DNA from: Panorpa germanica
Taxonomy: Eukaryota > Arthropoda > Insecta > Mecoptera > Panorpidae
Direction: 5' to 3'
DNA: 64,000 bases
NCBI GenBank assembly: GCA_963678705.1
Contig: OY783204.1
Coordinates: 8,452,654-8,516,653 of the forward strand
In this document: piece by piece, positions 48,801 to 60,374 of the stretch
Position numbering within the stretch: position 1 is the first letter of the stretch
Layout of the letters: each line of letters starts with the position of its first letter
Made by a program: the position numbers and the translations under genes
The notes under the pieces: model-generated
The model's input: the letters and a program-made list of their open reading frames with translations, nothing else
What the model was told of the DNA's origin: nothing
Database searches by the model: none

Positions 48801-51800
48801 TAGGAAAACTGCAATCGCTCACATAAATGAATTAACATCTACAAAAACATCTGTTCCAGATGCTGCTGTGTCATCCTCACAGTAACACAAGGATTAAATA
48901 TCCAACCTATAACACAGAAGCCTGGCTTTTACGCCATGAAACTAGGAACTGCAGTTAATCAAATCAATACCTGGCACATTATTAAAATAATTTACATTTT
49001 AAAAATGTAACCATTGAACTAATCTCTATAATTAATGAATGGGAACTATTACGCAAATCAGTTATATGGAGAGACAGAGATCGTTATCAAAATCATGAAC
49101 TAGTCCTGGATACTATACTTGACGAAATACTTCGCAAAATGGATCATGTAATTTAACCACAAAACATCCGAACTAGGCGAGGAGCCATCAACTTAGTTGA
49201 AAGTTTAATTAAAGCGGTCAAAGATTTGACGAAGGCATTAACTAACTGCATTAAAAATCTATCTATGCAAGACAAGGCATAAGCCCACGGTATAGAACTG
49301 TTGGCATATACAGAAAATAAGTTCTACCAGGTAACAACGGATGTGCATACACAATTATTAGACTTCGCAAATATTCTTCTACACCTGGTTAAAAGTATAG
49401 AAAATGCAATAAGATTCGCGAAAAGAGGAACCTTAAATCCATCAATAATCCAAATAGATCAACTTCTACACGAACTTAAAATACTGATAGAAGAGGAAAT
49501 AAAGAAAAACGAACATTACGAACAGTTACCCTATCCTATCAATCCACAAACCCTTTATAATTATAAGAAAATTATATCCGTCTTTGCATATCAAATGCAT
49601 ACAAAAGTCAATTTTATATTAAACAACTCTTTGATAAATCCTAAAACTTTTACCAATTACTATTTCTACTATCCCAGCCTGTACCTAATCAGATAAACTT
49701 TTAAATAGTTTTACCTAACGAACCCGTAATTTTAATCAATGGAGATCTATATATGTCACATATACAGCCATGTAATGAAATTTTTAAGAAAAATCTTCTC
49801 AGAAATGAAGTAATAAATTGTGAACTAGTATACTTTATCCTGACAAAACCCAAAATACAGTCAATAAAAGACAATGTGTATTAAAAGGAGTGAGAACTCT
49901 CTAGTACAAGTAACAAACAAATTTCAGGCAGCCAAACAACTATCAAGTCATTTGAAACTAAAAATTTAAATTTTTTTTAACTTTTAATTTTAAAATTTAA
50001 TTTTTTGTAATGTATAAAACCTCAGTACACCGAGTAAGCAATATTCATGGGATGGGGCTTAAGTGTATGGGGATTATCTATAAATGGTAATTTAAAAATG
50101 CTAGAGAGTTATAATTTGTAAAAAGTTATAATTTAGCATATATAATCTTGGGTATGAGCAACATGGAATTCTGTGCCCAAATTTTGACAACTTCACTTTA
50201 GCAGAAAGGATAAATAAAGAGACTACATTGCAGATATAAATATTACATTCAGTTTGTAAGTTTAAAGTGCAGTATTTATTATGTAAATGAACTGCCGTAT
50301 TATTGAATTAAAAATGCATGATTGGGTAAGGGGGAAGGGGGATGCGCTTCGCTAAGAGGCAATGACAGTTGAAGTAAGGGCGAAGGGGCAGTGTCACTGT
50401 GAGGAAGAGCAAGTGCCTTTGCAACTTGTGAAAATTTAAATAGAGATAATTGGTTACATCCCGAAGAAAAGTGCTGGTTCAAACTGACAGAAGAATACAA
50501 TCACACACACACACTCAAGGATAATGATGAAAAAACAAGTAATAACACCATTAATTAAACTCAAACTATTATTATTGCAAAATTAAAAACATTTAGCATA
50601 TATTATTTCGACTCAAACGTTTCTGTAATTATTTTTTAATTAATAAAACTGATAGGAGAAAGAAAGAATGATTTTAAAAGTAATAACTTAATCACAATAA
50701 ATGTTAAAAAGACAATTAATTTCACAATTATCAAAATAAAACTTTTGTATATGGAAGAAAAGGCAGATATTTATATAATTGATGTAGAAGAAATTATAAT
50801 AGAAGAACAAAAAAGTCCCATGAAGAAGGATGACGATAAGAACATCACTTCTAAGGAGGTGAAAAATAAAACAAACCGGAGAACAAAAGAAGAGTATTTT
50901 AAAATAATTTTGAGTAATTTAATTACTTAAAAGTCAAAAATACTGATAAACGCTTATAAATCAATCTTTGCAAAAACAAATATGATATTGGCACGGTCAG
51001 AGAATACGATGCATATAATAATCTATTCATGGACAAATATTGCAATAAAAGGCGTGGTGAAAGGGGAATTGCTTTCGGTCGGTAGCTAGGAGAGTAGTGC
51101 TGAGGGTCAGAGACGTCGTGTACCAGGGTACTATCACTTAAAGTAAAATTATTTGACATGGAATAGACCGCTTTAGGCGACCCTTGTTGGGATATTATAT
51201 CTCTATGAAATAAAATTCACTGCGACGCAACATCTGAGGAGAAGGAATGGTGAAGGGAGTGAAGTGTAAACATTTTGAAGTGTACTCTCTGCACCCTTCC
51301 TTCTCTTCAGATGTTGGGCCGCCCTAAATGTTAGTTCATAGAGATAAAATATTCCAACAGGGGTCACCTAAAGCTTCCGCTCATTGCAAGTCGGATTTTT
51401 ATTAAATTTATTTTTGTTATGCGGTATTTTAACTAATTGTGTTGTCACGGTCGTGAAGCCTTTCACGAAATTGATAATGCCGAATTGTATTGGTAACCCA
51501 ACGTGTTTAATAGAAATATTTCTTGTGCTTCTCAATATACTTTCAGGGCAGCAGGAGGTCGGGGAATGATTTCTAACATTAATTCTGATTAAGATTCGGA
51601 TCTAAATATTAATATCGAGGTATGGCCGAAGCCAGTGACGGCGGGAGTTAAGATCCATAAACCTAGAAGTATTTTATAAAGAAAATTTTAACTAAGGAGA
51701 TGTATAGATACAATAATTGTGTCTATTCGCCAATAGTTAGAACACCAAAATTATAAATCAGTAGCGATGCATATTCCTTGGGGCGATGTAAGAAAAGAGG

Positions 51801-54800
51801 TATACAGTAGCTAATGAAAAAAAAAATAGAAAACCATAATTAGCCAGTGGTAGCGGTAGTAGAAACCGTACATTTATAAAAGGTAAAGAGAAAATTTGGT
51901 TCAAACAATATAAATGGCAATGACTAAAATTGGAAAATTTAACTTCAATGGGGAGACTAATATTATATAGTGAATATAAATATGAAAATTAAAATGTAAG
52001 TTTACAGTGCAGTATTAATGATGTAATTGAATTGCTGTAGTATCGAATTAACCAGGGTTAAGGGGCGCTGGAGGTCAGTATGGTATGTTGCAGTGGTGCT
52101 CGATGAAGTACCATAGACGATAGGGCCTCTGGAAGTGTGGGCGGCGGTTTAGGGCATTAAATCGAAAGTGCAAGAAAGGGAACGATAACTGGTAGAATAG
52201 TAAAGAGCGGAGTCGCTGCGATTACCTAGATCTAGTTTAACGTCCCCAACATACCTCCGCCACTTATCTAAATTTAATAAATTTTAGGCACAAGGATCTA
52301 TTTTGTTTGTACCCAAGAACATATATACTAAATTAAAACCTTTCATTTTTATAATTTTGATATTTATTGTTTTTTTTCCCCGGCGCCCGCCGCTTCTGAA
52401 ATTTTGCAGTTTTCTACAGTTCATCTTTAATGACCGTCTATAGAGGGCCCACGTTTCACCTAAAAATTCACGCCGGTACTAAATAAACATTTTGGTGTTC
52501 CAGGTATTAGAAAATATGCACAAATAGTTCATTATTTCGGGCTTTTACAGTCTCAACTCCTGCCGCCACTTGAAATTTGTGGTTTTTAATTTTTTTGAAT
52601 AATTAATGTCTATTCTTAGCTTATATTCCAAATTTCAACGTTGGAACTTTATCCTAATATTGCCATACGAAATTTACGCCGCTACTAAATTTAAATATTG
52701 GATTTTTTGTTAATGTCAAATGTGCAAAATTATGATCTCAATACTCAAAAATTCGGATTACTATCTTTTTCAGTTCGTGAGATATGTGTAAAAGTATTTG
52801 ATACCATGACTTTAAAAAGATATAAAGTCAGACAGCTACGGGCCATGTAACTCACGAGAATATAAAATCAGTACAGGAAGTCTTGCGTGTGAAATAACCA
52901 TTGGACCTACCTGCATTTCCGCTATAACCAGAGATCGTTAATTTAAATCCCTCATTTTCCGAGTCAACTTTAAAAGTACTGTACTGCGCGTATCCTCTGG
53001 TAAAGTTATGGCCTCTCAACTCCACGAGCAGTTCATGGTCGTTATTTTTCGTCAACTGAAAGTAACAGTTAAAGTGTGATCATATTTTCAATTACAGTTA
53101 ACGGCAGATGATTATGAGTTAAGTTCGGTGCAGTTGGTATTACTGAATGACAGTTTACAAACAAAGTCATGACATAATTATTACCTGGTAGATCTTCTCT
53201 AATCCCAGCCAATGATTTCCATGAATTGGCCCAAACCCGTCCGTGTAGTTAGCATAGTTCTTGTAAAAGTCAACCGACTCGTTAAAACGCTGTTGGATGA
53301 CCTGCAAAATATCTTTTTTACATTTTAGGCAAATAAATCTTAAAGTTATCTAGAAATGATTTCATTTGCGAGAAATATTTTAGAAAATATACACATTTTG
53401 TGTTTAGCTTAAAGACAATCTAAATTATTAATCTATTCTTTAAATAAACCTTTATAACACTTGGATAAGTAGATCCTAGCGATGTTAGACCAAACTAATA
53501 TTTGAGATGTTCACTCTCACCCTGTAAGGAAAATCCTGCATGTATGCAGGACATATCAAAGAAAAAAATAAAGTCTGATTAGTTACCGTCCACTTTTCGC
53601 CGTCCATACGAATATCGCAAAAAACTTCAAACGGCTCGATGTCGTTGTTGGGCTGGATTAAATAGACTCCAGAGAGGATACTAGTAATATCACTACACGC
53701 TCCGTAAACCTTGTAGTCTGGAATGGAATCTGGAAGACAAAGTTACAGGAGCTTAAATTTGCAATGTTGGTATTATTTACAAAACAGCTAATAACTTAGA
53801 TTATCACCTCTAAGTATACCTTTATAAAATTTAATTTATGTAAATTCTTTGAAGAGAACTCAGACGGTGGAAAAAATATTAGCAAACACAAAGAGAGATG
53901 GAAACACAAAGTTAAGTAAGACTTAAGCAAAATAGAATTTTAAACTAGAAGAACTCGGAAGTCAATTTCAAGGAATGGCGTAAAGTATTACAGGCAGCCA
54001 AGGCTCTACAAATAACAATAATATTTAAAGAATTCGTTGTATTTGTAAGCAACCGCTTTTACGCTCAGTTGTATAAGAGAGATTGCAAAAGATAAGAAGA
54101 GAAAAAAGAAGCATAGAAGTAAAACTGAGGAAAATAGATGTAAATGCAAGAAGGAATGACAAATGCATGAGTTGCAACAGTGCAAAGCAGATGAAGAATG
54201 GAGTATAAGTGGGGAAGAACTTAGGATAAATCTAATTTGTCCGTCCGATCAAATATTTGATTAATATGCAAAAATTAATTAGGGCCAACCTGCAATCAAG
54301 GTGTTGTCAATCCATGGTTGGTGGTTGTATAAATTGGTAAAGATTCCTTCATGGTGGCGGCAATGCATAAAGCACCGCGTACTCATAACGGCCACTAGAA
54401 CGCCATTAATCACTAAACCGGCCCCGTTGTGAATCTAGAAGAAGGAAAATATTACAGAATAATGTGTGAGTTAAATATTTAAATAAATTTATTATCTGTA
54501 ATAGAACTATCGCGAGTAAAATGTAAAATATTATGTAGCGTTGGACACTTACAAAACAAAAGTTATGTCCTGGGCTACAGCAGAAAAATTCCGAGTCCAC
54601 TGCTGCATCAACATATTTCATATCACTGTCTGTGTCAAGACACTTGCATGGCCCGTGCGATATCAGTAAGCGTCTAGTGAATGTCAGAGTTTCTGAAATG
54701 CAGAATGATTTTTGCTGATGTCGGTGCCAATATTTTCGAACTTCCTCTTTTACCTAGTTTTTATGATCCTTCTTAATGTAACTAGTATACCAGTTAACCT

Positions 54801-56461
54801 ACCGTAGCCAACTTCTCCCCATGCTGCGAAGGTGATGTTGTCCTTACAGATTGGTCCAGAGTCCCTTTTCATAACAATAGGAATAATAGCATCTGCAACA
54901 ATTAGCACAATGAATGATTCTCAAGAGTTTAGTGAATTACAGGATCTGATGATCTTACCTGATCTTACTGATCTGGACAGTCGAATCAAAGCCACATCAT
55001 TCTTAGGTTCTTTATAAAGCGGAAGATACTCAGGGTGGATGAAGACGTCGTTGGATTGCAGGACGACTCTGTCTGGATCTTTGTCATCGAACGGAACGAG
55101 AGCTCCGAGGGTCACCTCAACTTTTGAATTACTGAAAAATAAGTTGCTTTAGTATTGAGTTGTTACCAACCTAAAGAAATACTAAGTCAGACATTTTACT
55201 CACGGGAGCGTGCAATAAGCAGAAGTGACCACCCATTTAGGATGAATTAGACTTCCGCTGCAGTATTTGACCTGGAAATCATTTATGCTTTTCAAAAAGG
55301 CAACGTAAGGGAATTGCCTTTTGGCTGCTGGAGTTCCATATTTAACACCGCCTGTAAACATAAGAGTACTTTAACAACAGGGACGCATTAGGGGTCCTGT
55401 AAAACCAGATATTTACTTACAAGCTTTTAATTCTTCAATGGGACAATAATCATCTGTTGGCTGAGGGATAGGAGGCGGCAGGGTTGGTAATTCCGTAGTC
55501 TCCAAAGTTGTTGACTCTGTGGACTCAGTGGATTTCGACTGAAAATCACAGACTTTTTTTTTGTAGTAAGGCATTTTGAATTTATACAGATACATAGGCT
55601 AATATATGTAAATTTATTTCCTAATTTTCTTTTTAGATATGTAAAAACTGACGGACAATTTTTTTTAAATTAGAATTTTTCCTTCCTCGCTTAATTTTTA
55701 CTCATATTGTTCGTCATAAAATTATTACTGAAATCTGTTGAATATTAAATAATCGATTTCATTTGGCCTTGTTTACTTTTTTTATCGATGTGTTAATCGA
55801 GATACCACTTTGTAGCTCACGTCTCTTTACACTCTGTTGCATAACAGAGATGATAATATATTTAAAGGGTAGAGAATTAAAAAATACTTTTTAAATTAGT
55901 ACTTTTTCCTGTTATATTGCGACTTTATTTTAAATTAATTGGACATTTTAAATCGTGGTAGCTGATATGCCCCTACCAATTAAATATATTGCTATTTCAG
56001 TTATGAAAGAAAGTGCAATGTAGATGTCGCATGGTAATACGTATCGGAGTACCACGGTAATAGTGACGTCAGCGGTTAAAAATGCCGGCCAATAATTTAA
56101 TCATAAAATGTCAAATTTCAAAGACCAGATTTTTCGGTCAGTTTTTGAAAAAAATTCTGAACCTAATCAAAGTTTACAACAAAAAAGCTTCAAAATATTC
56201 AATATATTCTGACATCCACCGTGAATGGTGGCTACTACTTGAACACAAAGCTATGCCACGTCTACCACTGGAAATGGTGCACCAAGCAGCGCTACTTAAA
56301 AAAAAAATAGTCTCCAGGACGACCACGTCGTACTTAGATAGCCAGAGTTAAATAGGAGAGCGAATAATGTCAAAGCAAACAAATAAAAGTAATACACTCA
56401 CCGTAGCATAAGTGGTTAAGGCACAAATTACGATGAAGATGGCAAGGAATAATACCCGCAT
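42857..56461 (-). CDS. Secreted serine-protease homologue fused to a fibrinogen-related (FReD) domain
   Basis: Twelve exons with consistent phases: 56461-56402, 55538-55421, 55351-55204, 55131-54959, 54892-54803, 54692-54553, 54434-54290, 53729-53587, 53301-53185, 53055-52911, 43744-43612, 42977-42857; all GT..AG. The product is 510 residues. Residues 1-20 are a signal peptide; 21-50 a Ser/Thr/Pro linker; about 60-291 a trypsin-like domain ([34 protein letters not shown]). Two of three catalytic residues are lost: His57 is Tyr105 and Ser195 is Asn246, while Asp154 stays. Residues 303-510 form a FReD ([39 protein letters not shown] calcium site, [15 protein letters not shown]). Secreted, probably a recognition or clotting-type protein without proteolytic activity; that role is inferred. 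An alternative is two genes spliced apart, but exon 7 joins exon 8 in phase. Confidence 0.87.
45645..48263 (-). mobile_element. LINE with 5' UTR and ORF1 only, perfect 13-bp target duplication
   Basis: AAACATCTCATTA is present at both borders (45632-45644 and 48264-48276), which fixes the insertion at 2619 bp inside the gypsy relic. On the minus strand: a 1.1-kb 5' UTR with roughly 40-bp tandem repeats, ORF1 from 47117, then a T-rich end on the plus strand (the A-rich tail). There is no endonuclease or reverse transcriptase, so it needed enzymes from a full-length partner or was internally deleted before insertion. Confidence 0.85.
45760..47117 (-). pseudogene. LINE ORF1 (Gag-like)
   Basis: The frame 47117-46692 (141 codons) ends in a stop but coding similarity continues in the same strand: a motif like [15 protein letters not shown] and CSKCGSNEH, i.e. 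CCHC zinc knuckles, at about 46590-46480, followed by a long Asn/Glu-rich tail with stops to about 45760. The order (helical domain, then C2HC knuckles) is that of Jockey/I-type LINE ORF1 proteins, which bind the element RNA. Confidence 0.72.
49991..51169. other. Intron 10 sequence, no gene
   Basis: AT-rich. Short G-rich blocks near 50045-50080 and 50322-50410 resemble the Helitron-like repeat family in reverse orientation. A 61-codon Lys/Glu-rich frame at 50745-50930 has no recognisable domain and I do not call it. Confidence 0.45.
51170..51374. mobile_element. Fold-back element (MITE-like), about 205 bp
   Basis: The two halves are long inverted repeats of about 90 bp, each starting GCTTTAGGYGACCCYTGTTGG and continuing RATATTWTATCTCTATGAA, with scattered differences. 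The centre is short and non-coding. No clear target duplication. The sequence would form one long hairpin. Confidence 0.75.
51600..52810. repeat. Two relics of the Helitron-like repeat family in opposite orientations
   Basis: 52265-52810 matches 11010-11580 in the same orientation (ACAAGGATCTATTTT-like start, then CCGGCGCCCGCCGC and CGCCGCTACT blocks). 51600-52240 carries the reverse-complement type blocks (CAGTAGCG, GGCGGGAGTTAAG). Both lie in intron 10. Ends are eroded. Confidence 0.55.
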
Positions 56462-57534
56462 GTTAAATTATTTAAAATTTGTTATAATTTGGTTAGAAAA
56501 TAAAAAAAACTTCACTGAGACTAAATCACTTTGAGGACCCGCAAGAAAACAATGAACTTTACTCTATGAGAAAATTCTCAATAATGTTGAGGTGGCAGTC
56601 GAATAATGCAGTGCCACACTAGCCGAGTGGTGGAGCGCAGGAGGGGACACACAATTAGTAGAGTGCAAGCAATTTAAACAATTTAACGCGCATATTACGG
56701 TAATCGAGAAACCGTTACACCGGAATGAAATTCAATGATTTTTAATAAGTTGATGGAAAAGTGATTCAGACTTAATGTAATGAACATTTTAAATTAAAAT
56801 GTTTTATTTTTCACGTTTTTTAGGCATTTACTTAATTTGATTGAAGTTTTCCTTAATTGTTGGACACCCTGTACTGTTAATCTGTTATATTTATTAGTTT
56901 GTAGATGTATGTCCATACAAATAACGACTTTCCCCTAAATAATTTTTTACAAATGCCATCTCTGTTACACAATAATGAGCAAAAGATTTTTACAGTTGTC
57001 TCGCACAACGTATAACATAAATTATATTACGAAATTGATAAACAAGGTCAAATAAAATAAATTACTTATTAGATTATATATATGAGTTTCAAGATTTATT
57101 AAATAAATGGTTGTGTCATTGGACACATACCGTGTATGCTGTATATTATAATGGTATATATATGTTTGTCAAGCAACCTCTATTTTTAAACCCGTAAAAG
57201 AATCCAAGTCACATCAGCGCCCAATAACAAATTGTTACGAATTTGCGGGCGTATGAGCATACAAAAATTATAGTTATAAAATAATAACTGGAATTAGCAG
57301 AAAAGGTTGCGCATCCCTGTACAAATATCAAGACATTTTGATAACGAAGCTGTTTACTGGTTGGCGCATAACTTAATACGCGTGTTTCTGGAGATAACAT
57401 AAACAACTGCATACTATGCACTTCAGTTATTGTTTACATGTGATCTTTCTAGACCAAATATTACGCGTATTGAATGGAACGTCATAGAAATAGTCGGAAG
57501 GTCAAAACAGCGTATTTGGATAATTATAGAAATA
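56462..57534. other. 5' flank of the fusion gene
   Basis: The first about 260 bases are shared with the flank of the decayed paralogue (36097-36300) and probably include the promoter. No TATA box can be singled out in this AT-rich DNA. The rest has no gene. Confidence 0.5.
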
Positions 57535-58278
57535 CTAGCTTTTACTCCCGTCGCAAGCGACGTCTGTTTTTTGTGAGTGGCTTGAATGTCATGTCAAAAT
57601 GTAATTCCATTTTTAAATTGAAATAATAAATAAACTCGTCCTATATTAATTTTACATATAATAACAATTAATTTTTCATACAAACTGACTAAGAAATTAT
57701 ATTTCTTATATCAAAATAAAAAATATTTTCAATTTATGCGTTATTTGACCAACTTTTTTTCAAAGTTTGGGATTTTTTTTGATTAGTAAATAAGTTACCA
57801 AGGTTAGCCTATATAAATAAATTCAACTTTCTAGCACAATTTTTACACTCGAAAAACACTGCCTTTCGTGCCCCCAAATAAAATTTTAAAATTTTAAATT
57901 TTCTTTTAATAATAATATGCTTAATTATTCTAGAATCCAGAATGTGAACTTTCTCCAAAGTTCCCAACCGGGCCCCCGAATTTCTTCAACCCCCCCTTTT
58001 TCAATTTTTGAATTTATAATTTTTGAGAAATGTCAGCATTGAATACTTTAATACACATGCAAAATTTTAACTTTCTAACTTTTATGAATTAAAAGTAATA
58101 CAGCAAAAAATGCTCACTTTTTCCAGTTTTTCAAAATTACGGGTTTCCAGGAAAATTAGGGAAAAATCCAGGGACGCCAAAAGTCTTAAAATTTCTTTCT
58201 CTACGAAACAGGCAACTTTCAAAAACATTGACGAAGTTTTTCATTAAAATTTACTACCAAACATATTAGAATATAAGA
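57535..58278 (-). mobile_element. Non-autonomous Helitron-like element N1 (744 bp)
   Basis: On the minus strand: 5' TCTTATATTC at 58278, 3' CTAG at 57538-57535, hairpin CGTCGC/GCGACG at 57549-57562, and A and T as outer neighbours. No coding capacity. Same family as N2. Confidence 0.78.
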
Positions 58279-58951
58279 TCACTAGAGTTTACCCCCGTCG
58301 CAATGCGACGTCCTTTTGTCGTGTATGATTTGAATCCAATAAAATAAATCGTAATTACATTTCATATTTAATTCTATTTTTAAATTGAAATAATAAATAA
58401 ACTCGCCACACATATAAATTGACTAAAAAAATATATTTTTTTTATCAAAATAAAAAATATTTTTAATTTGTGCGTTATTTGACTAACTTTTTTTCAAAAT
58501 TTGGGAATTTTTTTTTCGATTTGTAAATAAGTTACCAAGGTTAGCCTATATACAAAATTTCAACTTTCTAGCACAATTTTTACACTCGGAATTTACTGCC
58601 CCCCGTGCCCCCAAATTAAATTTTAAAATTTTGAATTTTTCTTTTATTAATAACTAGCTGACCCGGCGAACTTCGTACCGCCTAACAGTCAATGAATGTC
58701 GTGTTACCTTTTAGCTGAACTAATTTAGTCTTTGATGAACGTAATACAATGATACAAAATAATATTTATTAATATAGATATAAACATAAAAGTATTTTAT
58801 TATGATGAATGATGATGAAAACATACAGAATGAGAATAAAAATTAAAAAAATAATAATAATTAAGTAATTCAAACTCATGTCAGAAAGAAATGATTGAAA
58901 ACTGTGTTGTGCAGATTGGAATACACTCGGATTAATTCATTAATGGGATTT

Positions 58952-60052
58952 TCATTCAAGCACCTTGTGGTAAACGACATTCTTTGTTTTTTCGTCAGGC
59001 GCAAGAACAAATAAAGCGGATGGTTTGCCGACACGTGAGCATGCCACGTACAATTGACCATGAGAAAAACATACATTTTCTAGATTGAGGCCACAAATAG
59101 TCAAGGATTGGCCCTGTGATTTGTTGATCGTCATGGCGAAGGCAAGACGAATCGGGAATTGAATTCGTTTAAACTCAAATGGCATATCCGTTGGGATCAT
59201 CGGAATCCTTGGAATAAGAACTTCCTCATCTTTAAGTATCGACGCGTGAATCACATTGCTCATCAGTTTTTTTTATCACCAAACGCGTTCCATTGCACAG
59301 TTTTGGTTGGTTTAAATATCTAAGCATGATGACTACCGAGCCAACCTTAAGTTTTAAATTGTGCGGTGGTAAACCAGGCACATCCAAGGAGTTTAAAAAT
59401 TCACTTGGATAATTAGTGGCTTCTTCTTCGTTTGTTACACAGTCGATAGATTTGAATGAATACAGAGTACCTACGATTTGATTTTGAATTATAAAATTGA
59501 GGTCATCTACATCTTTATTTTTAGCCAAAATTGCTCGCTCACTTAACCATTTAGTATTTTTGTGGTTAGCAATGATATCCGGGAATACTTTGTTGATAAG
59601 CTCGTCTTTTGATGATACAAAATTGCAAACATTTGGAGGAAATGAAATCAAACCGCTCAATTTGTCAACAGGAACACGGCCATTACCGATAGTCAGCAAT
59701 TGCTTCGAGAAATCATCAGCAGATAGATCGTTCAACAATGCAACTCTCATATTTACAGACAGTTGAAGTTTCTTTACATATCGCCACAGATTTCTTGAAG
59801 TCTTGAAGATGCATGATGTTCATGAAGCATTTGCTGCAGATCTTGAAGAATTGCTCTTTTCGTAGCTTTGTTGATCCCTTGACGCCGGTTAAGTTGATCT
59901 TCCATATTGCTCATGAAGTATATTTGCAAGAATTTATGCTGTGCATCTTCTATAGGTTGCAATGATCCAATGCGATGGCAAATCTGGCCTTGAATCTGTA
60001 AAGTCAAAGCCATAGTTATAGTTAGATTTACAAACACTTTTTTTACAAACAC
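58952..60052 (-). pseudogene. Truncated Helitron RepHel of H2
   Basis: The minus-strand mirror of the frames at 61124-62224 in H1, with the same protein text. See H1. The first part (QIQGQICHRIGSL) belongs to the N-terminal side of RepHel and is joined to the helicase C-terminus by an internal deletion. Confidence 0.85.
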
Positions 60053-60374
60053 TTTTTTTTTTCAAATAATAACATGCCAAATACAGAAATAGAAATAGAC
60101 GCGGCATAGTTATTAATATTAATACTGAATGTGCACTCGCATAAAACCACAAAAAACCACTTTCGAGACATAGACAATAGCTCAAAGAGTATATAAGCAC
60201 TACATATGAATAGCTTATCAAGAAAAATTATAGTTATAGATATAGATATATATAGGTTATAGAGATATATCTTTTTATAGGTTATATAGATATATAACCT
60301 ATAAAAAGACATTTACACTTTTGTTAACCTGTACAATAAATCTTAGGTATTATTTTCTGAAATTAAAAATTAAA

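Larger units (their letters stand above)
44860..49990 (+). mobile_element. Second gypsy/errantivirus relic, in intron 10
   Basis: Plus-strand broken frames in proviral order: the RNase H-integrase spacer (44870-45300, closely similar to 40990-41440), integrase start with the zinc-finger end (45299-45644, QCDICKTAK), integrase core after the LINE (48277-48900), and env (48900-49990; a 131-codon frame at 49301-49696 matches the helical region of env at 17300-17043). All parts carry stops. It is interrupted by the ORF1-only LINE at 45645-48263. No LTR seen. Confidence 0.72.

Noticed and set aside
50745-50930. 61-codon Lys/Glu-rich frame
   Set aside because: Low complexity, no domain, inside an intron.
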